From: Parasponia andersonii
Taxonomy: Eukaryota > Streptophyta > Magnoliopsida > Rosales > Cannabaceae
NCBI GenBank assembly: GCA_002914805.1
Contig: JXTB01000224.1
Span: 437,093 to 501,092, forward strand
Length of the DNA: 64,000 nt
Reading direction: 5' to 3'
This document shows positions 38,571-49,888 of the stretch, one piece after another. The notes beneath the pieces are model-generated. The model was not told the DNA's origin, searched no databases, and saw only the letters and a program-made list of their open reading frames with translations. How positions within the stretch are numbered: position 1 is the stretch's first letter; every line of letters starts with the position of its first letter. The position numbers and the translations under genes are program-made.

Positions 38571-39060
38571 ACTGTTAGGGTTGTATCTACCAACTATTTA
38601 TGTGTCATGGCTACCTCAACTAACCTTGATTCTAAATTGGAACATGGGGTGGCGATAACCTGCAAGACTTTTCGATGTTTAAATTAGCAAAAATAAAGCT
38701 AAGAAAACATAACCAAGAAAAATAGTTATATCTATATGCCTCTATCAAAAATAAATATGCGATACTTATAAGCCTAGAATTGAGAAACCAGTGCCCCTAA
38801 TTGCAGGACTAATTTACCTTTTTTCATCACCCAATATGAAAATCATGAACTATGGACACCATAATCCTATTTGAGTTGACATAACTTATTCTTTGGGATC
38901 TCCCTCCGTAACTTTATAGAAGAGGAGAGATTATCTGTTGCTCTATCAAAATAGTTCATCTAACATGTGCAATGACTATGATATCACATTAAATACTTTG
39001 TCTGAACTTCAGTCCAGTACAAACCAGAATGACAACTCAAGGAAGACCCTGATGGCTTCT
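38571..39060 (-). repeat. right LTR of the outer Ty3-type element (incomplete)
   Basis: It starts TGTTAGGG in plus coordinates. Similarity with 21843-22340 ends near 39060, shorter than the left LTR. Confidence 0.65.
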
Positions 39061-39798
39061 GAACACAAATTTTCAACTTCTTAGCTTCAGATGGAGTTGA
39101 TTTTCAGATTGGGCAGATTAATATACATAGAAATAATTAAAACAAAAATGAATCTATTAAAAAAATATGTCTAATGTCCATTTTAACTTAATAATTCAAA
39201 ATATGGAATCTTATTTCTATTCCTTCTGTACGTAAAACAATAAACAATTAGACGACGGAAAATAACGAAAGAAATTGAGGGAGAAGAATAATAAATAAAA
39301 CTAACAATCATTGAATCTTGAACTCCAAGAGGTTCTCACCTAGACACCTAAGACCAAGGGTGATATCATCCAAATTGATAATATATTCTTTTTCTCTTAA
39401 CTATATTTTTTTATTAAAAAAAAAAAGAATAATGGAAATTTTGAATATCTGCGATTCTGCGAGAGAACATTTGGTTGGGTTTTGGACGGTGAGTGCCGAG
39501 TGGTATTATCTGTATCCGGGTGGAGTCCACATCAAATAATACAAACAATCACAATAATAATTTCTTATGTATTGCACTTTATTTGACCATAGAGTATAAT
39601 CATTCATTGAGAAAAATAATAACTAGAACAACACTAAAAGAATTCTCAATACACAGAATATTGACCATTCAATCAAAATTCGTCAACCATTACAATCAAG
39701 AATAAGCGATAATCGTGGTTTTGTGATTATGGTGATGATAGTGTATGTATATCTTTATGCATAATTGCTTGTTTCCTTTTAAAAATGTACCCACTATG

Positions 39799-39845
<47 letters not shown>

Positions 39846-41038
39846 CACATGTAATAATCAAATAAAGGTTCAATCCTGTAAGCAAAAAACCATAATTATA
39901 ATTTACAGATTACTGAGAAACATGAGGCCCACGACAATGCAAAAATCACGATGATATACAAAGCTGATGATCAATCATTTTTGTCTTTCAAAAGAAAGAT
40001 CCTTTTGTATTCATGCAGTTTGGCGTTCAAGTGAAAATTTGTTTGCCCCTTTTAGCGCAATCAGTGCACTAATTTTATCGTAGAAGGACAAGATTTCTTG
40101 AGTGCATCATTGCACAAGGAAAACAAATATCATCCTTAATTTTACTCTGATTTTATGAATGGTTTAGAGATTCATGAATTGGGTTTTTTTTTTTTAAATG
40201 TAACTACCTCTATTATATATTTGTGTATGAGTAACGCTACAACAATTTATGGAAGAAATAGAAAATTTGTGCTAATGAACGGTTATTAACCACTCTTTTA
40301 AAGAGTATGGTTACCTCTAATCCTCTATTTTATTCATTCGTGTCATATTTTGGCGCAAATAATTTGTCTAATTAGCAACCATTGAATTTTGTTTTTTTTT
40401 TTTCTTTTTATTTATTTATTTTGGGCGAAAAACTGTAAAGAAGGCAGGTCTGTGCTACTAGTATAGTGTATGACTTGGATCGTACCGGGAGTGAGTGCCA
40501 CTTGGCAAAACCTCGGTTGACGCGCCGGCTTCAATGGCCTTGACTTCGATTTATATTGGCCGGCATTGTGAAACTAACTCCAAGCTCAAGTCACCAAATA
40601 AATTTAATTGCTCTGATTATTGCACAAAAACAATACTATATATTATACAAAATCAAAGTAAATGCAACCAAAAAAAGTGGGAAACGAGAACGAGTAGGAG
40701 GATACTCCGTAGTCCGTAAGCTGTAAAGTAGACTAGAGCCCCCATATTCCTCCTCCATTTTGTTTTTATTTCTTCTTCTATTTTGTCCCCTTCTTAATCA
40801 GATTTTGAATTATGCCCCTCTTTTTTCAGTGATGGAGCAGAGCTAGCTATGAGCTCACGTTCCCACTATTTAATAATACCCTATTTTCGTTTTGTCCATT
40901 AATCAAGAGGTGGGTTTTTTCTCTCTCTTGAAAATTCTCACGGGACTTCCATGGACACACTAGTTATACCCATATCCACTCCGATCCAACCTTGTAGGTC
41001 TTCTTACAAATTCTTTCATATATCAAATTCATATATGT
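39061..41038. other. intergenic region upstream of the RING gene
   Basis: AT-rich with a TA/CA compound microsatellite at 39803-39848. The 40.4-40.8 kb stretch is somewhat more GC-rich and may be distal promoter. No exon recognised. Confidence 0.4.
39803..39848. repeat. compound TA/CA microsatellite
   Basis: About 16 TA units followed by about 7 AC units. Confidence 0.9.
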
Positions 41039-41051
41039 GTATATATATATA
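41039..41051 (+). promoter_or_regulatory. TATA-like element of the RING gene
   Basis: A TATATATATATA run ends 66 bp upstream of the ATG at 41117. It is a plausible TATA box, but AT repeats are common in this window. Confidence 0.45.
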
Positions 41052-41116
41052 GTCCTCTTCTGTATTTATATTAGTATCATTTTTCTAATATTCTGGCTTC
41101 TGGGTGTGTAGGAAAA

Positions 41117-41800
41117 ATGAGTCAACTCGGTGTGATATTGCAGGAATCGCTGAGCAGAGAGAGGGAAGCGAGAACGATTCTGTGCTTTCTGCGAGAACAA
41201 ATGGACGTCGTGGATGGAGCGAGAGGCAGGAGGAGGACCCTGAAACAACGGTTAGGATTAAAAGGGTTGGGCTGCTGTGGGGCCACGTGGGGTTTCAGGC
41301 CAACCGCGATAAGCGTTAGAGATAGCGAAGAAAACGACGACGAAGACGAAGAACGACAGGCCGTTGAGGGTGCGGTTGAGAACAGCCCGGGTCCGATTTG
41401 CTCGGATCCGGACCCGGATCACCCGGGGCCGCCAAGCATGAACCTGGCGGCGGCGCTGGCCGCCGAGAGGCAGTTCCGGCTGTCGAACGAGGCGACGGAG
41501 AGATCGGCGGCGTCGAGGGATAACGGCGGGAACGAGACGGCGCCTGGGACGCTGATGAGGGTGTCGCTGATGAGATTGATAGAGGAAACGGACGGCGGTG
41601 ATGGGAGGAGGGAGAGGGAGATGAGTGGAGCGGTGGGGAGTGATTCGGTGTGCTGCGTGTGCATGGGGAGGAAGAAAGGCGCGGCTTTCATACCATGTGG
41701 GCACACTTTTTGCAGGGTGTGTTCGAGGGAGCTGTGGTTGAATCGAGGCGCTTGCCCCCTCTGCAACCGTCCAATCCTCGAGATCCTCGACATTTTCTAA
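41117..41800 (+). CDS. RING-HC (C3HC4) zinc-finger protein, putative E3 ubiquitin ligase
   Basis: Intronless, 227 residues. The C-terminus is a complete RING: CCVCMGRKKGAAFIPCGHTF, then CRVC and CPLC. This fits C-x2-C-x11-C-x-H-x2-C-x2-C-x10-C-x2-C with all eight zinc ligands present. The RING sits at the extreme end, with a hydrophobic tail ILEILDIF. The N-terminus (MSQLGVILQESLSREREART) is helical and conserved-looking. The middle is acidic and low-complexity (SEENDDEDEERQ, DPDPDHPGP), followed by MNLAAALAAERQFRL. No signal peptide or membrane segment. The coding part is markedly GC-rich against AT-rich flanks, as expected of a real exon. RING proteins bind an E2 enzyme to transfer ubiquitin; substrate unknown. 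No in-frame ATG lies between the TATA run and the chosen start. Confidence 0.9.
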   Translation: MSQLGVILQESLSREREARTILCFLREQMDVVDGARGRRRTLKQRLGLKGLGCCGATWGFRPTAISVRDSEENDDEDEERQAVEGAVENSPGPICSDPDPDHPGPPSMNLAAALAAERQFRLSNEATERSAASRDNGGNETAPGTLMRVSLMRLIEETDGGDGRREREMSGAVGSDSVCCVCMGRKKGAAFIPCGHTFCRVCSRELWLNRGACPLCNRPILEILDIF

Positions 41801-42900
41801 GATTCATCATCATCACCATCACCTTCTTCATCTCATGCCTCGATTTTTGTGACTGAAATTGTTCTGTATGGGACAAAACGGGTTGAAATGAATTTTCACG
41901 TAGGAGAAAATCATCCTTTATTTTAAATGTAAAAATCATCATTTCTATGGTTTTAGTTTCTATTCTACTTCGATGATCAATCGATTGAAAAGTCTCATGA
42001 ATTTTTTTTCCTTTTAAATTAGTTTATACCTTCTGTGCTAAATGTTTGTTTCTATTAAAATTTCTTGTTGAGCTCAAGCTAATCATATGAATTCCATTTT
42101 GAGCTTGATTACTTCAAATAATTATAATAGAGAATAGTATAATTTTTTTTTAATTTCTTTTTATTGTTAATATAAGGTTATTCATGACTTTGTATACCAT
42201 TGTGCTGATAAGTCCAAGTCAGTGGTTCAATTTTCCTCTAGAAAAAGGAAAAATTAAAGGTTAGTTAATTGGTTTTTTCTTCAATTCTATATTCTTATGT
42301 TTAAATAGTATATTTAGATGTATAAATAGATATAGGTGAGATTTCAATAATTACTGCCGTATTTATTCATCGATAGTTATTATTATTTTATTTTTTCAGT
42401 CATTAGATGAAAATCAAATATCAAATAGTTTTAATTAAATTGGTAGCTAGACAACAAAATTTATTACAATTAATTAGTTTTGATATTTTTAATATATTTT
42501 TTATTTATTTAAATAGAATCTTAATATGAGGAAAAGAAAACTAAAAACTAATGTAATTGGAAAAAACAACCTATAATAATAGCATGTCATTAAAGAAAGC
42601 GTTGAAGAATAACAAATATAAAAAGCTTTGCCATTTGATCCTTGGTTCAACGAATATTATTGTCTAAATTAATATCTGTGGAAAACGACACATATGCCAA
42701 GCTTTGGAAAATGACACCGTAAATCTCTTATATCACATAATTTAACAAAAACTTGTAACATTGGCATTTCGATACTTTAGGTCACATGATCATCGTTATT
42801 ATGGCACATTAATATTAAAATTAAAATGAATTGTGTCACACTTTACTTGTCATTAAGGTTTTTCTAGGGGACTTACGACACGTTATTATTAAGTATTATT
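41801..42900. other. 3' flank of the RING gene and AT-rich intergenic DNA
   Basis: The first ~150 bp is probably 3' UTR. A weak tRNA-like B box near 42219-42231 was not enough for a SINE call. No gene recognised. Confidence 0.4.
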
Positions 42901-42924
42901 GTGACATTCATGCATAACACATTT

Positions 42925-44185
42925 TTTTCAATTTGACTTATAAAATTCATACTCTAGGTAATATGAACATTGTTATGTCTTAATTATTAGTTTGATCAAA
43001 ATACGAGAAAAAATCTATTTTATGTCAATTACTATTTCGATCAAAATCCAAGAAAAAGTCCCTAATATATAGCAAATTTTTTTCATTTCGACTTGTAAAA
43101 TTTATACTTTAGATCATATAAACATTATTGTATCTTAATTACTATGTCGATCAAAATCCGGGAAAAAGTCCCCTGTATATAGCACTTTTTTTCAATTCGA
43201 CATATAAAATTCATATTTTAGGTTATATGAATATTTTGTGTCTCAATTACTATTTTGATCAAAATCTAGGAAAAAATCCCTTGTATAAAGTATATTTTTT
43301 TTCAATTTGACTTGTAAAATTCATACTTTAGGTCATATGAATATTGTTGTGTCTCAATTATTATTTCGATCAAAATCCAAAAAAAAAATCCCTTATATAT
43401 AGCACTTTTTTTTTTTTCAATTTAACTTATAAAATTCATATTTTAGATCATATGAATATTGTTGTATCTTAATTACTATTTTAATTAAAATCCAAGAAAA
43501 AGTCCTTTGTATATAACACTTTTTTTCAATCCAACTTGTAAAATTCATACTTTAGGTCATAAGAATATTATTGTGTCTCAATTACTATTTCGATCAAAAT
43601 CCAAAAAAAAATCCCTTATATATAGCACATTTTTTTTCAATTTAACTTGTAAAATTCATACTTTAGATCATATAAATATTGTTGTATCTCAATTACTATT
43701 TTGATCAAAACTCAAAAAAAAGTCTATTGTATATAGCACATTTTTTTTCTAATTTGACTTATAAAATTCATAGTTTAAGTCATATGAATATTGTTGTGTC
43801 TCAATTATTATTTCAATCAAAATCTGAGAAAAAGTCCCTTGCATATAGCACATTTTTTTTTCAATTCTACTTGTAAAATTCATACTTTAGGTCATATGAA
43901 TATTGTTGTATCTCAATTACTCGTTTGATCAAAATCCGAGAAAAAATCCATCGTGTCTCAATTAATATTTTGATCAAAATTCAGAAAAAAGCCCTTTGTA
44001 TGTAACACATTTTTTTCAATTCAATTTATAAAATATATACTTTAGATCATATGAACATTATTGTATCTCAATTACTACTTCAATTAAAATCCGAGATAAA
44101 GTCTCTTGTATATAGCACTTTTTTTTTTTTATTTCGACTTGTAATATTCATACTTTAGATCAAATGAATATTGTTGTATTTAGGT
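42925..44185. repeat. satellite-like tandem array, ~108-114 bp monomer
   Basis: The motif GATCAAAATCC (with variants) recurs near 42995, 43035, 43149, 43257, 43370, 43484, 43594, 43702, 43815, 43926, 43971 and 44082. That gives steps of about 108-114 bp with two short steps of 40-45 bp. Each monomer has the order AAAATCC-GAGAAAAAGTCC, TATATAGCAC, a T run, TTGACTTGTAAAATTCATAC, TTAGGTCATATGAATATTGT and CTCAATTACTATTTC. About nine full monomers plus two shortened ones. Open frames through it are by-products of the repeat. Confidence 0.9.
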
Positions 44186-44990
44186 TCTATTTTAAAATTC
44201 AGACATTATTGTACCATGATTAAAAAATAGTAGGTTATATTTAGGAGGGATTTTTTAAAAATTATATCACCTTTAAGAAGGATTTTTTTTGAAAATTATA
44301 TCACCTTTTTGAGTGATATCTCAGATGGATAAATTAAAAACTATGTTATATTTTTTGAAAATTACACTCCTTGTTTTCCTCTCCTAATTAATTATAAGAA
44401 TAACTAATGAATTGCCTTAAGGTCCTCGAATACAAATATTACTGCTCTAATTTATGACTATTAATATTTTACTTATTAATTTCCATCAATCTTTTTGGTA
44501 TTTATATAATTTTCGAAACCCATTTTATATAACAATCTCTCAACTTTACAAATAAACTGTTAAAGAACATAGAACTGATGGCAAATTTAAAAAGAAAATC
44601 TTCTTCAAATGGTTTCAAGAAAGATATGTTGGAAAAAATTGACATTCTCAAAAGACAACAGAGAATAGCCGAAGGACTATTAATTAATCTTCCATCCTCA
44701 TACAACCCAACTTCTTCATGGATCTCTTATGAGCAACAAATGATGCGGAAGTACCTTAAAAAAAAATTTCTACAGTTATTGAAACATGTGTTAACTATTT
44801 TTAGCCCAAGATTGATAATATAAGAGGAAGAGTGAATTAGATTTTAAAATATTTTAAGAAAATTTTCAACTATTTCAAACTATAGATCACTATTTTGAAA
44901 CTTTGAGGCTAAATGAATAATAGTATCAAATATATAGTAATAATACCAAGTATATTGAGCACACTTAAATATCAAACTCCTAAATAAATA
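44186..44990. other. AT-rich spacer with one unassigned short ORF
   Basis: A plus-strand ORF at 44578-44823 (81 residues) starts MANLKRKSSSNGFKKDMLEK and is Lys-rich. It matches nothing I know, and its composition is like its AT-rich surroundings. It may be chance; I do not call it a gene. Confidence 0.35.
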
Positions 44991-44999
44991 GCTTGCAAT

Positions 45000-46455
45000 A
45001 AAGTAAAGAGTGTAGGGATAGAGAAAGTGCAAATTCGGTTTTTAAGAGGTTCGATAAACACGACAGTTTACCTACGTCTCCAGCCCTAATCAATTTGCTT
45101 TGAGCTTCCACTATTCGGATCAAGATTGTGGGCTTGACCAACGCTTCTACACAATGAGTGATTTCTCTTTAGACATACTCACGTCTTTTATAATAGTCAT
45201 GAATTTGGCTCTATCATGCCTAACCTTGGATTGTTTTGACTCTAGTGCCAATCCTCATCTACATGGATTGTTTTGATAATGGTGACAATCTCATTAACTC
45301 ACGGGTTATTTAGACTCTGGTGACAACCTCACCTATACTCGGATTGTTTAGACTCCGGTGACAACCTCACCTATACTCGGGTTGTTTAGACTTCGGTGAC
45401 AATCATAACTAAATTAGATTGTTTTGACTCCGGTGCCAATCTCATTTAAATCAGGTTGTTTATGAATACAGTGTTAACCTTATCTCACAATAATAATTTT
45501 GGTTTTTGTTTGATAGAACATTCAACTAAAATCTCTCTCAAATGAAAAATATTTGATACAACGTAAGCTTAGAAAGAATAGAGATAAACACAAAATATAA
45601 TCTAGTTTGGTTCAAGTGATTTTTATGAAAATAGTGGATATGAAAGTTTGAATCATAAAAATTATTTGAACAACTTGAATGTATGATATAAGCAATGTAA
45701 GGATGTTCAAAGATTGTTTCAAGTATTAAAAAAGGTTTTATTTATAGACATGAATAAAACTAGCCGTTTATAACCGTTTGATAGATATTATGCCATTTTC
45801 AGTAGACTGAAAGTGTGTTTTCGGTCGACTGAAAATACTAGCTATTGAAAGTGCACTTGTAAAGGTTGAATCTAAAAATTGTTGAAAAATGTGCAGAAAG
45901 AATCGATACACTAATTCTGAATGCCAGTCTGCTGAATCTATCTGAGAGCAATATTTAAATTTTATTTCAAGTCTTTTTCAATTATTTTCAAAATGTAACT
46001 TTATAAATTGATTTATATGTTAATATAGGAACTATAGAAATTCATAAAATAATTTAAAAAAAAATTATGTAAAATAGATTTCATATTTTAATTGGAGATA
46101 AATAAGTTTGACAATTTTGCTTTGAAAATTTCTAAGTTTACAAAAAGTTTAAGTCATTAAGATCATATAATGTGTAGACAAATATTCAAATATAAGAATT
46201 TAGTATCTAACCTTTTGCTAGTCCAAATCTTGTATTTTTTATTTTTGTCTTCAAGGTCTTTTCTATCCATCTTCAAACTTGATTCTGATAAGTCCAATAT
46301 GTATCCATCTTCAAGTTTGATTCCTAGATTAACTTGAGTTAGAACTTTTAAAACGATTTCATTACACACTCAAGTTAAATTATTAATACTAAATCAAATG
46401 TTTGTTATCTTCAAAATAAGAATGAGTAAAATTGAGACCTTAATTTCTCAATAAC
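45000..46455 (-). mobile_element. probable LTR-retrotransposon relic
   Basis: The stretch has features of a widespread class of plant LTRs: a run near 45000-45080 (AGAGTGTAGGGATAGAGAAA, then ACGAGGTTCG-like), a TCGACTGAAA near-palindrome at about 45810-45835, and an inverted-type end TGTTATTGAGAAATTAAGG on the minus strand at 46456. Neither a second LTR nor a target duplication was found, so limits and family are uncertain. Confidence 0.35.
45228..45480. repeat. 38-bp minisatellite, about 7 units
   Basis: Units of the type GGATTGTTTAGACTCCGGTG, then ACAACCTCACCTATACTC, repeat head to tail. The two central units are nearly identical and the outer ones are diverged. Confidence 0.85.
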
Positions 46456-46800
46456 ATGGAATATCATTTTGGAAGAATGAGATCTCATATATATTTAAAA
46501 TATGGAGGAAGTGGACAAAATTTTTTGACTACCAACTGCGAAGAAGAAGAAGATTTGAGATTTGTAATAATTAGATTATATCCTTTGTATAAAGTTTTAT
46601 TGTTGGTTCCAAGGTTGCAAGTTTTTTTTTTTTTTTTCCAAATAAGGTTGTAAGTTTTTAATAGGCCACATATTTTATACTTTATAATTTCACTGTATTT
46701 TGTTTTCCATAGTCTCACCCTAATGACAATATTTTTAGTATGTTCTAAGTATATATTTATATTTTTAGTATGTTCTGAGTATATATTTTGTTGAAGTCTA

Positions 46801-46803
<3 letters not shown>

Positions 46804-46835
<32 letters not shown>
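46804..46835. repeat. TA microsatellite
   Basis: About 16 TA units. Confidence 0.9.
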
Positions 46836-46840
<5 letters not shown>

Positions 46841-46884
46841 ATGAAATTCCTCGTAGATCTACAGTATATATTTCTTGGACCTTA

Positions 46885-47577
46885 TGTAGTGTTTGGTTGT
46901 TAAACAAAAATAGAAAAGGAATATGAATGGTAATAGAAATAGAATGGAAAAGAGTTTGGTTTATTATGAAATAGAATTGAATTAATATTATATAAACAAA
47001 AATACTCTTATTATTAGAAAATTGGTACAAAAATTGATTCATTTATTTATTTATGTATTTTTTGCATTAGAAAATTCTTTTTTTTAAAAAAAAATTAAGA
47101 CAGAATAACATATCAAATTGTATATGGGTTGATGTGTTATTCAGATTTCAGATATCAAATAATATGTGTTGATGTGTTATTTAGATTTTAGAAAATAACA
47201 TATCAAATTGTATACGGGTTGATGTGTTATTTAAGATTTCAGAAATAACATATCAAACTTTATATAGGTTGATGTATTATTCAGGATTTCAGAAAATAAC
47301 ACATCAAACGGTATATTGTTTGATTTGTAATTTTTTGAAATCTTGTACTTTAGGCCAACTAAATAAGGGTAACTAGGGCATTAAAAATTCAAAGCAAGAA
47401 TGAATAGTTTTTCCGGTGGTTTAATTAAGGAAAAATAATTCTATTACTTGATGGATTTGTCTTTCCATTGGAATGACTCTTCATAAATTGAAAATTTAAA
47501 CTTAATAATAGAATGGATAATCCTTAGGAATGCTTATTCCATTCATTTATCTATTTCTACGTACCAAATGCTGCTAT
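46885..47577. mobile_element. fold-back element (MITE-like) with internal tandem repeats
   Basis: The left end GTAGTGTTTGGTTGTTAAAC, then AATAGAAAAGG, is matched in inverse by the right end (complement GCAGCATTTGGTACGTAGAA, then ATAGATAAATGAATGG). TAT flanks both sides, a possible 3-bp duplication. The centre (47100-47345) holds about four ~60-bp direct repeats built around ACATATCAAATTGTATA and GGTTGATGTGTTATT. No ORF. Confidence 0.55.
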
Positions 47578-47588
47578 AGTTCTTTATG

Positions 47589-48102
47589 GTCATATTTGGT
47601 ACATTGTATAAAGACTCTGTATTATATTAATTAAATATAATATTGTGTTTAGTTGTGCTTTTGTATTGTATTATTACATAATTTTAACTTTAACGTAGTA
47701 TTGTGCAATACTCATTTTCCTCACTTTTTATGTTCTTAATTTTTCTCTCATCACTTTCTTTTTCACGTCACTTTATCTCTTTTAAAAGTAGAATTTTTCA
47801 AAATAAATTTTTAAAAGTGGTATTTTTCTAAATTTATACAAAGAAAGTGTTTTTTCGTAAATAAGTCTTTAAAAGTGGTAATTTTACAAGTGGTAATTTC
47901 TTAAATATTTTTTGAAAATGGTATTTTTCTAATTAAATTTTTAAAAAAATGCTATTTTCGAAATTAACTTTTTAATATAATATCTTAATACAAATGCAAA
48001 ACCAAAAGTAGTACTGTAATAGAATAATACAATACAATGCTACTCAATACAATACATGATAATACAATATAATACAATACGACATACTAAATATGATTGA
48101 TA
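47589..48102. mobile_element. fold-back element (MITE-like), ~510 bp
   Basis: The left end TCATATTTGGTACATTGTAT pairs with the complement of the right end, TCATATTTAGTATGTCGTAT. Both sides continue with TATTGTATT-rich sequence. No ORF; target duplication not resolved. Confidence 0.55.
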
Positions 48103-48818
48103 TTTTTATCCTAATGACAATATTTTTAATATTATTTAGTCTAAATCTAAATATGCCATTAAATATTTTTTCTAAAAGCATTAAAAGATTCCAACTTAAA
48201 AACCAAAGTACATAATATAATCGATTATGTAAAGATAATCTAAATTTGATCTTATCTCAAAATAATCCTAATCACAATTACAAGCATATAATCAATGGAA
48301 AATTATAAAAATTCGGAATTTGAACGGATTTTATGCAATTAAGTTATTTAAAGTAAATTATAATAATTCAAATTAACAATTAATTATCACATTATTTTTG
48401 TAGGGTATGAGTTGTTCTACATAAAGATTTGGGAATTTCAAGAGAACCAATATTATTGTTAGGTTGCTATTAAATTTCAAATTCATCTCGAGGAAAATTT
48501 ACATATAACAGAAGGATTTTCCATTCACAACGTGGAATGTTATCATCATGGCTAGCCATTAACTCATATAAAACAAATAGATAAATTCTATGTCCAGTAC
48601 GATTAAATAAATTCTATGACCAATATGTTGTTCTTTTGAACTAACAACTCAGATTAAAAACTTAAAAAAAAAAAACCAATAATCCACATTCATTAAAAAA
48701 AATAAAAATAACAAAACCCAATAATCCAAAGTCATTACAAACTTATTAAATTGTCCCAAAAAAAAAAAAAAACAACGCACACACACTGTGAACGTTATAT
48801 AAGAAAATATGACATCAC

Positions 48819-49821
48819 CTATGGGGAAGGACTGAATTTATCATCTCCTTCTCCGGAAGGATTATTTCTACTACTTTCAAATTGTTGCTGGAAAAGGAAA
48901 AAGGGACAACAAATTAAGAAAATGTTATTAATAGTTAAATTCCAACTCTCTATTTCAATAAATAGATAAAATATATCAAACTCACTAAATGACATCGTAG
49001 TTCATGGATGAGAAGATTTGAAGCATTTAGCCTATTCCTGAATTCAAGTATCTTCGAAACCAATACATGTTGCAAACCGACAATCATTCTCAACAAAGTA
49101 GCAATTTTTTCGACACTCACATACGTTAAAAAGTAAAAGTGAACCATTTGTTAATGGTACAAAAGTAAATAATTGAAAATAAAAAAAATTCTAACTGAGC
49201 TTACATAATTTATGTGTTTCGGAATTCGCATACTATTCATATTCACATCCAAGGGTATATTGATGGTCGTCGGCTCACCATCCTGGTCAGGAATAACAAA
49301 CGTCAATGGTGGTACAGGGACATCATCATCGTCAGCACATATTTTCTTATCATTTTAATAATCCTAACACATAATAATAATGTAAATGATTTAATGATGA
49401 TACTATCTCCGAAAATCAACAAAACCAAATAAACACCAATGAAATCATGATCAAATTCAAAACCAATACATGATTCATATTTAAAACCCAAATAAATAAT
49501 TATTACTTTCCAATCAGAGGTGGGCTGAGAAAAATAAGTGTTAAGATCAACATGCAGACTCTTTCGAAGGCCAGATCTGTAACTAGATGATGTATTAGAA
49601 CATTTTTCTGGAGATCGATACTGGCGAAGGCCAAATCTGTAACTTGATGATGTACAAGAACATTTTTCTGGAGATCAATACTGGTGGGCAATATTAACAA
49701 TCTCTCTATATCTTAGATGACTTGGAGATATAGACTTATACTCACAGATATTTCTTGTCATAAGTAACTTACTCCTCTCATGTAAAGTAAAAAAGTTTGA
49801 GTTTGAGTGTCTTATATTCAT
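48819..49821 (-). pseudogene. decayed multi-exon gene of unknown function
   Basis: Four exon-like blocks read on the minus strand: 49821-49507 (starts MNIRHSNSNFFTLHERSKLL, ends FSQPTSDWK before GTAATA), 49345-49205 (KICADDDDVPVPPLTFVIPD, ends NY before GTAAGC), about 49108-48986 (IATLLRMIVGLQHVLVSKIL, ends before GTGAGT) and 48887-48819 (QQFESSRNNPSGEGDDKFSP, stop). The first block holds a 60-bp in-frame tandem duplication (SPEKCS-TSSSYR repeat). In one copy the codon is CGA; in the other it is TGA (49677-49675), a premature stop of the CpG-decay type. The junction of blocks 2 and 3 does not keep phase with the sites visible. I recognise no domain. It could be a host pseudogene or part of a DNA transposon; the block structure and matching phases of blocks 1-2 and 3-4 argue that it was once coding. 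Confidence 0.45.
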
Positions 49822-49888
49822 GATATCTCACAATATTTGCTTTCAAAATAGAAGAAATCCAAAAGAATGAAGGGAAAATAAAATTTGA

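Larger units (their letters stand above)
21843..39060 (-). mobile_element. outer Ty3-type LTR retrotransposon (fossil), host of two later insertions
   Basis: A direct repeat of roughly 490 bp links about 21843-22340 with about 38571-39060; shared blocks include GGTGGCGAT, ATAGTTATATCTATATGC and TTTGAGTTGACA. The left LTR continues to about 22585, followed by a purine-rich stretch on the minus strand, as expected of the 3' LTR of a minus-strand element. At the right end the LTR edge (TGTTAGGG, 38571) is next to a GTTTGGCG primer-site-like sequence. A gag-like fragment reads on the minus strand near 37509-37724 (EFPREYLSHFLDMMSQIYGD). The element is broken and its right LTR is incomplete. It carries the insertions at 23065-34414 and 35063-36890, so it predates both. 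Confidence 0.7.

Noticed and set aside
41258-41942. Minus-strand ORFs opposite the RING gene
   Set aside because: Antisense shadows of GC-rich coding DNA; no domain, while the plus frame has all eight zinc ligands.
43128-43876. Plus-strand ORFs within the satellite array
   Set aside because: Same short peptide repeated through a non-coding tandem array; no initiation or splice context.
42925-44185. CRISPR array
   Set aside because: Monomers are diverged head-to-tail copies with no distinct spacers, in a plant genome.
44578-44823. Lys-rich 81-residue ORF
   Set aside because: No family recognised, base composition like the AT-rich spacer, no promoter or splice evidence.
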